Assembly: GCF_031656215.1 (NCBI RefSeq)
Contig: NZ_CP134228.1
Location: 1,426,001 to 1,490,000, forward strand
From: Mesorhizobium koreense
Lineage (GTDB): Bacteria > Pseudomonadota > Alphaproteobacteria > Rhizobiales > Rhizobiaceae
Length of the DNA: 64,000 bases
Direction of reading: 5' to 3'
Shown: positions 26,426 to 34,440 of the stretch, piece after piece
How the letters are laid out: every line of letters begins with the position of its first letter
Position numbering within the stretch: position 1 is the first letter of the stretch
Program-made: the position numbers and the translations under genes
Notes under the pieces: model-generated
Told to the model about the DNA's origin: nothing
The model's database searches: none
Seen by the model: the letters and a program-made list of their open reading frames with translations, nothing else

Positions 26426-27414
26426 TTGGCCACAAAATCGTTGGTGTAGTAGTCGGAAAGCGGCTTGTCGGATTCGAGTTCGCCTACACTGCGCAGGGTG
26501 TCGGTAAGCTTCTTCCACTCCTCCTCGGTCTGCATGCCCCAGTCGCTGGCGCTTGGTGGCGTGGAAAGCGCAAAGATGCCCTTCGAATAGTCCACACACC
26601 GCTTCTGATCACCGGCGAGATGCACTTCCTTTGCCATGAGGGCACAAGCTGCCGCGGTGTCCTTCTCTTCGTCCTGGAATGCCTTCTTGGTGGCGGCGAG
26701 GAATTTTTTCACCGTCTCCGGGTTCTTTGCCAGAAAATCGTCGTTGACCGCGAAGCCGAAGCCGATGAGGGGGAGCCCGTAGTCCGACAAAAGCAGCGTT
26801 TCCGGTTCCTGGCCCGTTGCGCGGACGTAGGAATTGAAGGCAGGCGCATCGCCGCTCACCACGTCGATCTTGCCGCCGAAGAGGGCGGCGGTCTTGGCGT
26901 TCGCATCCAGCGAAATGATGTTGAGCTTCGAAGCGTCGATCCCGGATGTCTTGCCGAATATCTTCAAGCTGAGGCCGTCCGAGCCACCGGGGGTGCTGCC
27001 GATCCTCAGCCCGATCAGCGATTTCGGGTCATCGAGTTTGACCTTGCCCTTGATGCCGACGAAGGAAGCGCCAGATTTGTGCTGGTAAATGCTGACCACC
27101 TTGATGGGGCCGCCCTTGCCGATCATCTGCGCGGCATTGGTGATGTTGAGATGGGCGATGTCGAACTGCCCTTGCGAAAGCAGGAGCGCGGTGCTGGCGG
27201 AGCCGCGTCCTTGCTCCAAGGTGACGTCCAGTCCGGCGTCGCGGTAGTAATTCTTTTGCTGTGCGATCAGGAAGGGCGAATGATAAGGCAGCCACGCCCA
27301 ATCCAGCAGTAACCGGATCTTGTTGGTTTCCGCATGAGCGCCGCTGACGCTCATCATCACACCGGCAAGCAGCCCAAGGACCGCATTTGCGGCTTTCGAT
27401 CTCAACCAGTTCAT
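26422..27414 (-). CDS. ABC transporter substrate-binding protein, NMT1/SsuA-like
   Basis: 330 residues with a Sec signal peptide (NWLRSKAANAVLGLLAGVMM, cleavage after AHA near residue 29). Mature part: IRLLLDWAWLPYHSPFLIAQ, YYRDAGLDVTLEQGRGS, as in NMT1/THI5-like binding proteins for sulfonates, taurine, pyrimidine precursors or riboflavin. A GGAGGA site precedes the ATG. Ligand unknown. Forms an importer with the two genes before it. Confidence 0.91.
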   Translation of the reverse strand: MNWLRSKAANAVLGLLAGVMMSVSGAHAETNKIRLLLDWAWLPYHSPFLIAQQKNYYRDAGLDVTLEQGRGSASTALLLSQGQFDIAHLNITNAAQMIGKGGPIKVVSIYQHKSGASFVGIKGKVKLDDPKSLIGLRIGSTPGGSDGLSLKIFGKTSGIDASKLNIISLDANAKTAALFGGKIDVVSGDAPAFNSYVRATGQEPETLLLSDYGLPLIGFGFAVNDDFLAKNPETVKKFLAATKKAFQDEEKDTAAACALMAKEVHLAGDQKRCVDYSKGIFALSTPPSASDWGMQTEEEWKKLTDTLRSVGELESDKPLSDYYTNDFVAK

Positions 27415-27451
27415 AGTTTCCTCCACTTCAAGAACGTTCCCTTGGCTTGCA

Positions 27452-28279
27452 TTACCCACGCTGGCTCGGATGCCAGGGGAGAAGCTTGCCTTCCACGAAT
27501 TCGGCCGCCCGCCACAACAGAACGCCGAAGATCGAAAAGAGCGTGACGGCCGCGAAGGCGAGCGCCGTGTCCATGTCGCCCACCGCCCTGATCAGAAGAT
27601 GGCCCAGCCCCTGATTGGAGGCGACGAATTCACCGATCACCGCGCCGACCGGCGCCAGCGAGATCGAAAGTTTGATGCCGGACAGGATTATCGGCAGCGC
27701 TGCCGGGAACATGATCTTGCGTAGCACCTGCGTCCGCGAGGCGCCCATGGAGCGTACCATCTGCAGGACGTCGGGATCCGCCGATTTAAGGCCCGTTATG
27801 GTGGCCACCACGATCGGAAAGAAGGTGAAGGTGACGACGAAAAAGATCTCGCTTTGGACCCCGAACCCGAACCAGATGAGAAAGAGCGGTGCTATCACGA
27901 CCTTTGGCACCGCATGCACCACCACCAGCCATGGGGTAAGCATGCGGTCGGCGGTCGACGAGAGCCCGACAAGCGCCCCCGCCAGGACGCCCAGCACGAT
28001 TGCGAGCACGACGCCGGATGCCGCCGCCAGCACCGTCCATCCAAGCTGGGTGAAGAGATATTGCGCGTTGCGAATGAGTTCGACAAAGACCAGAGAGGGT
28101 GCAGGCAACACGTATGGCGGGACGGCGTAATAGCGCACCAGGCCTTCCCACAGGCCGAAGCCGATCACGGCGCTTAGCAGGGGAGGGAGGATATCGGTAA
28201 GAGATTTGCCCCGCCCGCCCGCCTGATCCAGCGGATCCGTGATGCCTGCATCGTCGTGCGGAAGTGATGCGACCTTCAT
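27452..28279 (-). CDS. ABC transporter permease, SsuC/TauC-like
   Basis: 275 residues with about six transmembrane segments; the EAA loop is DPDVLQMVRSMGASRTQVLR near 170-190, and VGAVIGEFVASNQGLGHLL near 220 is conserved in SsuC/TauC/ThiX permeases. ATG overlaps the ATPase stop by four bases. Channel subunit, probably a homodimer. Confidence 0.92.
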   Translation of the reverse strand: MKVASLPHDDAGITDPLDQAGGRGKSLTDILPPLLSAVIGFGLWEGLVRYYAVPPYVLPAPSLVFVELIRNAQYLFTQLGWTVLAAASGVVLAIVLGVLAGALVGLSSTADRMLTPWLVVVHAVPKVVIAPLFLIWFGFGVQSEIFFVVTFTFFPIVVATITGLKSADPDVLQMVRSMGASRTQVLRKIMFPAALPIILSGIKLSISLAPVGAVIGEFVASNQGLGHLLIRAVGDMDTALAFAAVTLFSIFGVLLWRAAEFVEGKLLPWHPSQRG

Positions 28280-29094
28280 TCGGTCAGGTCTCCCGTCTTC
28301 TCGAATTGTTCCCGGATACGGCCCACGATGGCGGTGAATTCGGGGGTTTCGCGCAGGCTCAAGCGCCTGGGGCGAGGGAATTCGACGGCGATATCGTCGA
28401 TGATCCTGCCGGGACGGCCGGACATGACGAGCACGCGATCGGCAACGAAGACTGCTTCCAGAATGCTGTGGGTGATCAGCAGCGTGGTGACACGGTTCGC
28501 CGACTGAACTTCCTGCAGCAGGACGTTCATCTTGTCGCGCGTCATGGCGTCGAGCGCGCTGAAGGGCTCATCCATCAGGATCAGGCTGGGAGACGGAAGC
28601 AGGCTTCGTGCGATGGCGACGCGCTGGCGCATGCCGCCGGACAGTTGCCAGGGAAAGTGCCGCGAGAAATCGCCGACTCCGAATTGCCTGAGCAACTCGT
28701 CAGCACGCTGGCGTGATTGCAACCCGTTCAGCCCCTTGATCTCGGCGGGCAAAAGCACATTGTCGAGAACGTTACGCCAGTCGAGCAAGAGGTCGCGCTG
28801 GAATACGATGCTCATGTCGGAGAGCGGTCCGCCGACGGCACGGCCGTCGACGGTGATGGCTCCCGACGAGGGCGCCTCCAGCCCTGCGATGAGACGCATG
28901 AGTGTGCTCTTGCCGCAACCGCTCGGCCCCACGACACTGACCGATTGGCCCTCCATGAGCGATAGATCGACAGAACTGATCGCCTCGACAGGCCCCGCGG
29001 CACCGCCATAGACCTTGCGGACCTTGCTGAGCACTATCTTGTCGCCCGATGCATTCGCATGGCTTGAAACGGACGGCTGAACGGAGGCTGCCAA
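28276..29094 (-). CDS. ABC transporter ATP-binding protein, SsuB/TauB-like
   Basis: 272 residues. Walker A GPSGCGKST near 56-64, Q-loop MSIVFQRDLLLDWRNVLDNV, signature LSGGMRQRVAIARSL, Walker B LILMDEPFSALD, H-loop ITHS. First gene of the minus-strand cluster that ends at 21334; its upstream region holds two LacI-type operators and the divergent lacI-family gene. Confidence 0.93.
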   Translation of the reverse strand: MAASVQPSVSSHANASGDKIVLSKVRKVYGGAAGPVEAISSVDLSLMEGQSVSVVGPSGCGKSTLMRLIAGLEAPSSGAITVDGRAVGGPLSDMSIVFQRDLLLDWRNVLDNVLLPAEIKGLNGLQSRQRADELLRQFGVGDFSRHFPWQLSGGMRQRVAIARSLLPSPSLILMDEPFSALDAMTRDKMNVLLQEVQSANRVTTLLITHSILEAVFVADRVLVMSGRPGRIIDDIAVEFPRPRRLSLRETPEFTAIVGRIREQFEKTGDLTE

Positions 29095-29121
29095 TTGGAG
29101 ATACCCGTTGTGAATATGCGT

Positions 29122-29136
29122 ATGTAAAGGTTTTCA
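29122..29136. promoter_or_regulatory. LacI-type operator 1
   Basis: ATGTAAAGGTTTTCA. It is the reverse complement of the operator at 29144-29158 with one mismatch at the centre, and matches the LacI/GalR-type consensus of half-sites around a central CG/GG. Located between the transporter operon and its divergent LacI regulator. Confidence 0.7.
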
Positions 29137-29143
29137 AGTCAGA

Positions 29144-29158
29144 TGAAAACGTTTACAT
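29144..29158. promoter_or_regulatory. LacI-type operator 2
   Basis: TGAAAACGTTTACAT, with the AAACGTTT core typical of LacI/GalR family operators. Seven bases separate it from operator 1, giving a close inverted pair able to bind two dimers and repress both divergent promoters. Confidence 0.75.
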
Positions 29159-29200
29159 TTTTCCACAGCTAAGGATTTTTGGTTTTATGTGTCAAGCCGA

Positions 29201-30211
29201 ATGAGAAAGAAATCAGGGATTCTCGAAGTCGCCCGTCAGGCTGGCGTTTCGTCGGCCAGCGTCTCGCGCGCGCTGAGCGGCCATCCGGCGGTCAGCGACA
29301 ATATGAAGGCAAGGGTTCTGGCGGCCGCCGCCGATCTCGGCTTCCATCCAAACCAGATGGCCCAGGGGTTAAGACGTGGGCGAAGCACGACGGTAGGCCT
29401 GCTGGTCGGCGATATCGAACAAGGGGTGTATGCGTCCCTGACCAAGGAGATCCAGGCCGCGCTGGAGACGCTCGGTCTCGACCTGCTCCTGTACAATCTG
29501 GGCCACAGCCACGATCGCCTGAAAAATATCCTGGCTCGATCGGACAGCCTGCAACTGCATGGAATCATCATTGCGGCAAGCGACACGTTCAGCGAGGACA
29601 ATCTGGCCGTGTTGTCGCGAAAGGCCGCAGAACAGCACTTCCCCATTCTGGCTATCGGGCTGTCGCTGCACGAGCAGGGGGTCCCCTCGATCGTGTATGA
29701 CGACAGCGAGGCCGTGACGCGTTCGGTAACCCATCTGATTGCGACGCGTGGCCCAGGGATCGCATATCTTGGAAGAATTGGCGGGTCGGCCTCCGGCACA
29801 AAACGATTCAGCGGGTACAAAGCGGCCCTTGCCGCTCATGGAATCCAGATCGACCAGAGGCTGGTTTGGGACGCCGCGTTCCGCTACCGGGCAGGACACG
29901 ACAGCGTCGAGCGGGCTCTCGACATGGGATTAGCGTTCCGAGCCATACAGGCGGGCAGTGACGAATTGGCGCTAGGAGCCATGGCCGCACTCAATGCGCG
30001 TGGCCTGCGCATACCCGAAGACGTTGCCATTGTCGGCATCGGCAATATCGAGTCCGCAGCCTATTCCAGCCCATCGCTCACGACGCATGGAGCAGCGCCG
30101 GAAGCTATTGCAAGGCTCGTCGCGGAACGCCTGAAGGAATGGCAGTCCAATGGAATTGCCGGCGAGGTCATCACGTTGTCCCGGCCCTTTATCCGCCGCG
30201 CTTCGGCATAG
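29201..30211 (+). CDS. LacI family transcriptional regulator
   Basis: 336 residues from ATG (RKKSGILEVARQAGVSSASV, the canonical LacI start); a GTG 12 bases upstream (29189) is possible. N-terminal HTH and hinge helix to about residue 60 (VSRALSGHPAVSDNM, LGFHPNQMAQGLRRG), then a periplasmic-binding-like effector domain with TTVGLLVGDIEQGVYASL and the C-terminal DVAIVGIGNIESAAYSSPSL. It is divergent from the SsuABC-like catabolic cluster, and the two operators in between predict auto-regulation plus control of that cluster. A small hairpin (30220-30233) follows the stop but lacks a T run. Confidence 0.93.
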   Translation: MRKKSGILEVARQAGVSSASVSRALSGHPAVSDNMKARVLAAAADLGFHPNQMAQGLRRGRSTTVGLLVGDIEQGVYASLTKEIQAALETLGLDLLLYNLGHSHDRLKNILARSDSLQLHGIIIAASDTFSEDNLAVLSRKAAEQHFPILAIGLSLHEQGVPSIVYDDSEAVTRSVTHLIATRGPGIAYLGRIGGSASGTKRFSGYKAALAAHGIQIDQRLVWDAAFRYRAGHDSVERALDMGLAFRAIQAGSDELALGAMAALNARGLRIPEDVAIVGIGNIESAAYSSPSLTTHGAAPEAIARLVAERLKEWQSNGIAGEVITLSRPFIRRASA

Positions 30212-30280
30212 GATACGGGTCGCTCAGGAGCGATACTTCGATCCGAAGGCCCGTATGACAGCGGCAACCGGACGGCCGAT

Positions 30281-30296
30281 CTTACCGAATTGTAAG
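30281..30296. promoter_or_regulatory. CTTAC-N6-GTAAG box, copy 1 (upstream of PHP gene)
   Basis: CTTACCGAATTGTAAG followed by TTCTCC, the same flank as copy 2 at 33717-33732. Lies 68 bases before the PHP protein ATG. Candidate site for the OmpR-type response regulator encoded at 32968-33645. Confidence 0.6.
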
Positions 30297-30363
30297 TTCT
30301 CCGACAGGTCCCGCCAATCAATGGTCCGCAGTAGGCGTCAGCTTGCCTAACTGGCGGATACCT

Positions 30364-31569
30364 ATGTTTCCTTCCGTGTGGATCTCTGGCCGCGTCCTCG
30401 GCGCGCTGTACGTCGCGTACACGGCCGCATTCTATTTGCGTGTCAGTACCGCCAAGTCGAAACGCCCGATCGTGACCTCAAAGGGTCAGCCTCCGGATCA
30501 AGATGCTCTGTTCGAGTATCGCGGACTGATCCACGTTCACAGCGATTACTCTCACGATGCCCGCGGTTCATATGACGAATTATCCCGCGCCGCGCACCGC
30601 CATGGTTTGGCCTTCCTGGTAATAACAGACCACAACAACGTCGATGCCATTGCTGCTGGCGAACAGGGCTGGAGAAACGGAGTACTTTTACTTACAGGGG
30701 TCGAGAGCGGGCGGTGCGAAGGGTACATGCTTTTTGTCGATATCGAGAGTTATATTCATGAAAGCATTTCAAGTACGCGCGAGGCTTTACAAGAATATCT
30801 CCGGCAAGGAGGTTTCGGTCTTGTCATACACGCGGGAAATTGCCGTAGAGCCTGGAAAGGTGAGCTGGATTCGGCCATAGATGGCCTTGAAATACTGGAC
30901 TATGCCGATCAGCTCTACGATTGTTCCGTTCTCGCCAAGCTGAATGCGTTTCTATTTTATCCGGCAAATCGTGCGCTCGCGTGCTTGCGAGTCTATCACA
31001 GGCCTGCGGAAACCCTTGCCCGATGGGACAGGGAAGCGTCAGCGCGGCCTGTCGTGGGGTTCTATGGACCCAACATGCACCAGAACGTCAGGATCCTTGG
31101 GTGGGAGCCGAAATTTCCGCCCGCGGACGCGGTGATGCCGTTGGCCAGCAACCACATCCTTTCGCGCGAACCGCTCACTGGAGATTTCCAATCCGATAAG
31201 CGCGTTGTCTATACGGCAATAAGGAACGGCAACCTCTTCTTCGCGCTAGACATACTGGGCGACAGCAGCGGTTTTCGGTTCTCCGCACGCCAGGAGGACA
31301 GCAGCGCGGTCATGGGGGAGACCCTTCCTGCTGATGTTGAAACAGTCTTTTCAATCCGGCTTCCGAGGATCGAAGACAATTCGCAGTTTGAGATCGTGAT
31401 CTATCGAAACGGCGTCGAATTCCTTCGTGAGAGAGGCCGGGAATTGACATTTCGAGCCACTCAGGCAGGAGCGTACCGTGTTGAAGTGCTAACCAGGGTG
31501 CCAACCTTTTTCGGGCGAGGCAGAATGGCGCCGTGGATATATTCGAATCCGATATATCTGAGGCCATGA
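30364..31569 (+). CDS. Membrane-anchored PHP-domain protein
   Basis: 401 residues. One N-terminal hydrophobic segment (about 4-26) would anchor it in the inner membrane. The PHP phosphoesterase motifs follow: LIHVHSDYSHD (55-65), ITDHNN (87-92), a conserved Glu in LTGVESG and HAGN near 150. The C-terminal third (about 290-395) looks like a beta-rich domain. PHP proteins use three metals to hydrolyse phosphoesters; the substrate here is unknown. The ATG was preferred to an upstream TTG. A CTTAC-N6-GTAAG box lies upstream, so it probably belongs to the regulon of the adjacent two-component system. Confidence 0.85.
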   Translation: MFPSVWISGRVLGALYVAYTAAFYLRVSTAKSKRPIVTSKGQPPDQDALFEYRGLIHVHSDYSHDARGSYDELSRAAHRHGLAFLVITDHNNVDAIAAGEQGWRNGVLLLTGVESGRCEGYMLFVDIESYIHESISSTREALQEYLRQGGFGLVIHAGNCRRAWKGELDSAIDGLEILDYADQLYDCSVLAKLNAFLFYPANRALACLRVYHRPAETLARWDREASARPVVGFYGPNMHQNVRILGWEPKFPPADAVMPLASNHILSREPLTGDFQSDKRVVYTAIRNGNLFFALDILGDSSGFRFSARQEDSSAVMGETLPADVETVFSIRLPRIEDNSQFEIVIYRNGVEFLRERGRELTFRATQAGAYRVEVLTRVPTFFGRGRMAPWIYSNPIYLRP

Positions 31570-31628
31570 ATATGGTCAGCCGGTGGCCGCCTTGCTGGTA
31601 TACGGTCCTCTCTCGAGTTTTGACCGCT

Positions 31629-32990
31629 TTAGACGCGAGGGAACGTCACCTTTACCGATAGTCCCGGGTTGGCGTCCTCAAGTATCAGGTGGGCCTCGTG
31701 GATATCCGCTATTGCCCGGACCAGGCTCAGCCCAAGTCCCGTTCCGGGAGAGGTGCGGCTTCGTTCGAGACGATAAAGGCGCCGGAACACGTTCTCGTGC
31801 TCATCGGAAGGAATTCCCGGGCCGTTATCTTCAACCCTGCTTGTGATCTCATTGTCGGTCACCCTGGCGGAAAGGTGCACATGCGTACCTTTCGGACAGT
31901 GCCGGAGCACATTTTCCACCAGGTTTGAATAGAGCTGCATAAGCAACTGGCGGTCGCCTTCCATTGTGCACGGACCGACAGGCAACGTGGTCTCGATCGA
32001 CATTCCGGCATCCTCAAGCGCTCCGCTGAACAACTCGGCCACCGCCTCAAGAACCTCCTTTACATCCACAGGCCCGAACCGTACCCGACGCGCGCCCGAT
32101 TCGATCTGCGTAATCCTGAGCAGTGCGTCGAAAGTGCCGTTGATCTGCTGGACCTCGGCATCGGCGGCGTCGATTTCGTCTTCAACCGGCTGGCCGCGGG
32201 CCAGCTTTCGACGCGCCTCCTCCAGGCTGATCCCGAGCCGGTTCAGAGGCGTCTTCAGGTCGTGCGCGATGTCCGTGCTGACCTGTCGCATGCCCTCGAC
32301 ATTGCTTTGCAGACGGCCCAGCGCAAGGTTTATGTCCTGGGAAAGCAGGGCAATATCGTCGCCCTTGCCATGGAGTGGAATTCTGGCAGCCAGGTCTCCG
32401 TGAGCGACCCTGTCCATCGTTTCGCGAACGGCCTGGAAGCGGCGCTCGGCACGGGTGGCGATCAGAGCCCCTCCAGCCACGGACAGGATAAGGACGAGAA
32501 TGGAAGTCCAGGCGAGACTGCCAAGCGTGAGGTCTTCGAGATTCTCGATGTCGCGGTAGCTTTCGCCGACGACGAGCCGCGTGTCGCGGACCGGACCGGC
32601 AAAGACGCGATACTCGAAATCCGATCTCAGTCCAAGCGATGCGGCCGGCAGAGTGGACCATCCATTTGGCACATCAACAAGGGGTACGTTTCCTGCCAGC
32701 TTGGACCCGTCGTCCCCGATCGCCAAATAGACTTCATTGCGATGCCGCGTCGCCTGCATGTCGACGCGAACCGCATCGAGGAAATCGGTCCGGTCGTCCT
32801 CATATGTTCCTGCCAGAGACAGGAAGGTCTGGCGAACTGCATCGTCATGCCGTCGATACATGTCCAGCTTGATGAGTTGATAGACCACGACGCCGGTGAG
32901 AACAAACGCACCAAGGAAGAGAGCACCGAAGGTCAGCGCAAGGCGAAACGGCGTGCTTCGCGCCAGGTCACCTCGGCGCATGAAGGGCAT
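31629..32990 (-). CDS. Two-component sensor histidine kinase
   Basis: 453 residues. Transmembrane segments at about 14-40 and 157-178 enclose a periplasmic sensor domain of roughly 115 residues; HAMP follows (to about 235), the phosphoacceptor is H243 in DIAHDLKTPLNRL, then N-box (LVENVLRH), G1 (VEDNGPGIP), and G2 (GTGLGLSLV). Overlaps the response regulator gene and faces the PHP gene convergently. The start could also be the ATG nine bases downstream. Sensor domain ligand unknown; EnvZ/CzcS-like architecture. Confidence 0.92.
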   Translation of the reverse strand: MPFMRRGDLARSTPFRLALTFGALFLGAFVLTGVVVYQLIKLDMYRRHDDAVRQTFLSLAGTYEDDRTDFLDAVRVDMQATRHRNEVYLAIGDDGSKLAGNVPLVDVPNGWSTLPAASLGLRSDFEYRVFAGPVRDTRLVVGESYRDIENLEDLTLGSLAWTSILVLILSVAGGALIATRAERRFQAVRETMDRVAHGDLAARIPLHGKGDDIALLSQDINLALGRLQSNVEGMRQVSTDIAHDLKTPLNRLGISLEEARRKLARGQPVEDEIDAADAEVQQINGTFDALLRITQIESGARRVRFGPVDVKEVLEAVAELFSGALEDAGMSIETTLPVGPCTMEGDRQLLMQLYSNLVENVLRHCPKGTHVHLSARVTDNEITSRVEDNGPGIPSDEHENVFRRLYRLERSRTSPGTGLGLSLVRAIADIHEAHLILEDANPGLSVKVTFPRV

Positions 32991-33645
32991 AGCCGGTATT
33001 TCGTATCGTATGCAGGAGTGGCGTGCGGAAGGGCTTGTCGATCTTTGCGCGGAGACGGCTGATGTGCGACTCGACGACGCTTGTTCCGGGATCGAAATTG
33101 ATTCCCCATACCCTGTCCAGCAACATTGTCCTCGTCAGGACGCGTCCGTCCGCGCGCATGAGCACTTCAAGCAAGGCAAGTTCGCGTGGTTGCAGGTCAA
33201 GGGTCTTGCCGCCGCGGGTGACACGCCGGCGGATGAGATCCATCGATAAATCCGCTACCTGAAGCAGGGTACGCTCCGCAATGGCCGGCGGGCGGCGAGA
33301 AAGGGCGTTCACGCGGGCAAGCAGTTCGGCGAAGGCGAACGGCTTGACCAGGTAGTCATCGCCTCCAGCCTCCAGTCCTTCGACACGGTCGTCGATACCA
33401 CCGACGGCGGTCAGGAAGAGGACCGGAGTCCTGTTGCCGGCCGAGCGAAGGGCTTTTACCAGCGACAAGCCGTCGAGATCCGGAACCATACGATCGACTA
33501 TGACGACGTCGTATTGCTCTCGCAGCGTGTGGAAGAGGCCATCCTGGCCGTTGTTGAGAATATCACAGACGTGACCTTCCTCCGAAAGGCCGTGGGAAAC
33601 GAAATTCGCCGTCTTGGCGTCATCTTCAATCAGGAGGAGCCGCAT
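32968..33645 (-). CDS. OmpR/PhoB family response regulator
   Basis: 225 residues. Receiver domain with acidic pocket EDD (7-9), phosphoacceptor D51 (VIVDRMVPDLDGLS) and conserved K near 102 (YLVKPFAFAEL); a winged-helix DNA-binding domain from about 127 (LQPRELALLEVLMRADGRVLTR). Pairs with the overlapping histidine kinase. A palindromic CTTAC-N6-GTAAG box lies 72 bases upstream of its start, so autoregulation is likely. Confidence 0.94.
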   Translation of the reverse strand: MRLLLIEDDAKTANFVSHGLSEEGHVCDILNNGQDGLFHTLREQYDVVIVDRMVPDLDGLSLVKALRSAGNRTPVLFLTAVGGIDDRVEGLEAGGDDYLVKPFAFAELLARVNALSRRPPAIAERTLLQVADLSMDLIRRRVTRGGKTLDLQPRELALLEVLMRADGRVLTRTMLLDRVWGINFDPGTSVVESHISRLRAKIDKPFRTPLLHTIRNTGYALHAPR

Positions 33646-33716
33646 CTTTGTTGATCACTGCCGTTGGACCGTCATCCAGACTTGCCGGACCAATCTCACC
33701 GCTTTCCTTCTCCAAT

Positions 33717-33732
33717 CTTACGGATCGGTAAG
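33717..33732. promoter_or_regulatory. CTTAC-N6-GTAAG box, copy 2 (divergent region of response regulator and lipoprotein genes)
   Basis: CTTACGGATCGGTAAG, flanked by AAT on the left and TTCTCC on the right, nearly identical in flank to copy 1. Lies 72 bases before the response regulator start (minus) and 87 bases before the lipoprotein start (plus). Confidence 0.65.
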
Positions 33733-33818
33733 TTCTCCACACGTCGCCGGCAACAAACCGGTTCTATGCCGCGCCAACAGATTTTTCCAGCGAGACAGGG
33801 CTTCCGGCGAGACAAGCG

Positions 33819-34217
33819 ATGTACAAGGTTGTTGTTCCTCTTATTACATTTGCAGCGCTGGGGCTTGCGGGGTGCGTGTCGACCGGGGCGCGAGCGGATG
33901 ATGTCAAGGTCACCGTCTCGCCGTCTGCGCCCGCTTATGTGTCGGTCGCGGCGGCGCGCGACACGCCTGAAGAGACCGTTATCGATGGCGAGGCTGCCTT
34001 GCCGATGACTTCCAGAGCTTTCGGGTTTACCGGTGGCGTGGATGCACGGATCGATCCGCCCAACGGCCGACCGTTCGAGATCAGAAACATCAAGGTCATT
34101 CCTCGCCCAAGGCCGAGGAAATTCGGCGCCGAAGCCTATTTCACGGTCCACACCGGCCGCCATCTGCCTCCTGGAACGCACGTCAACCTCACCTACGACA
34201 ACAATCCGGCCCGCTAA
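33819..34217 (+). CDS. Small predicted lipoprotein, function unknown
   Basis: 132 residues. Signal sequence with lipobox LAGC at 16-19, so Cys19 would be lipidated and the protein held at a membrane. The mature part has a beta-rich look (KVTVSPSAPAYVSV, AYFTVHTGRHLPPGTHVNLTYD) and no motif I recognise. Just downstream of box copy 2, so probably coregulated with the two-component system and its other targets. No homologue is named from memory. Confidence 0.75.
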   Translation: MYKVVVPLITFAALGLAGCVSTGARADDVKVTVSPSAPAYVSVAAARDTPEETVIDGEAALPMTSRAFGFTGGVDARIDPPNGRPFEIRNIKVIPRPRPRKFGAEAYFTVHTGRHLPPGTHVNLTYDNNPAR

Positions 34218-34346
34218 AAGTCATCCGCTCGCGGAGAAGTGCAGAAGGCGGAAAGGTCCCTGGACGAGCGCTACGCGAGCGGCAAATGCGCGTCTTTCGT
34301 CGCACAGTATCCGGTTCTCGTGGTTCGGCGAAGAGGGTCGGCGAAG

Positions 34347-34362
34347 CTTACGAAATCGTAAG
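34347..34362. promoter_or_regulatory. CTTAC-N6-GTAAG box, copy 3 (upstream of repeat membrane protein)
   Basis: CTTACGAAATCGTAAG, 78 bases before the ATG of the membrane protein at 34441; here the palindrome extends inward (CTTACGA-AA-TCGTAAG). Same spacing range to the start codon (68-87 bases) as copies 1 and 2. Confidence 0.62.
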
Positions 34363-34440
34363 GCGCTTGTGAGGATCAGGCGAACCAAGGCCCGTAGCAA
34401 CGGCTCAGATTTGAGTAGTTTCACATTCGTCGAGGCCGAA

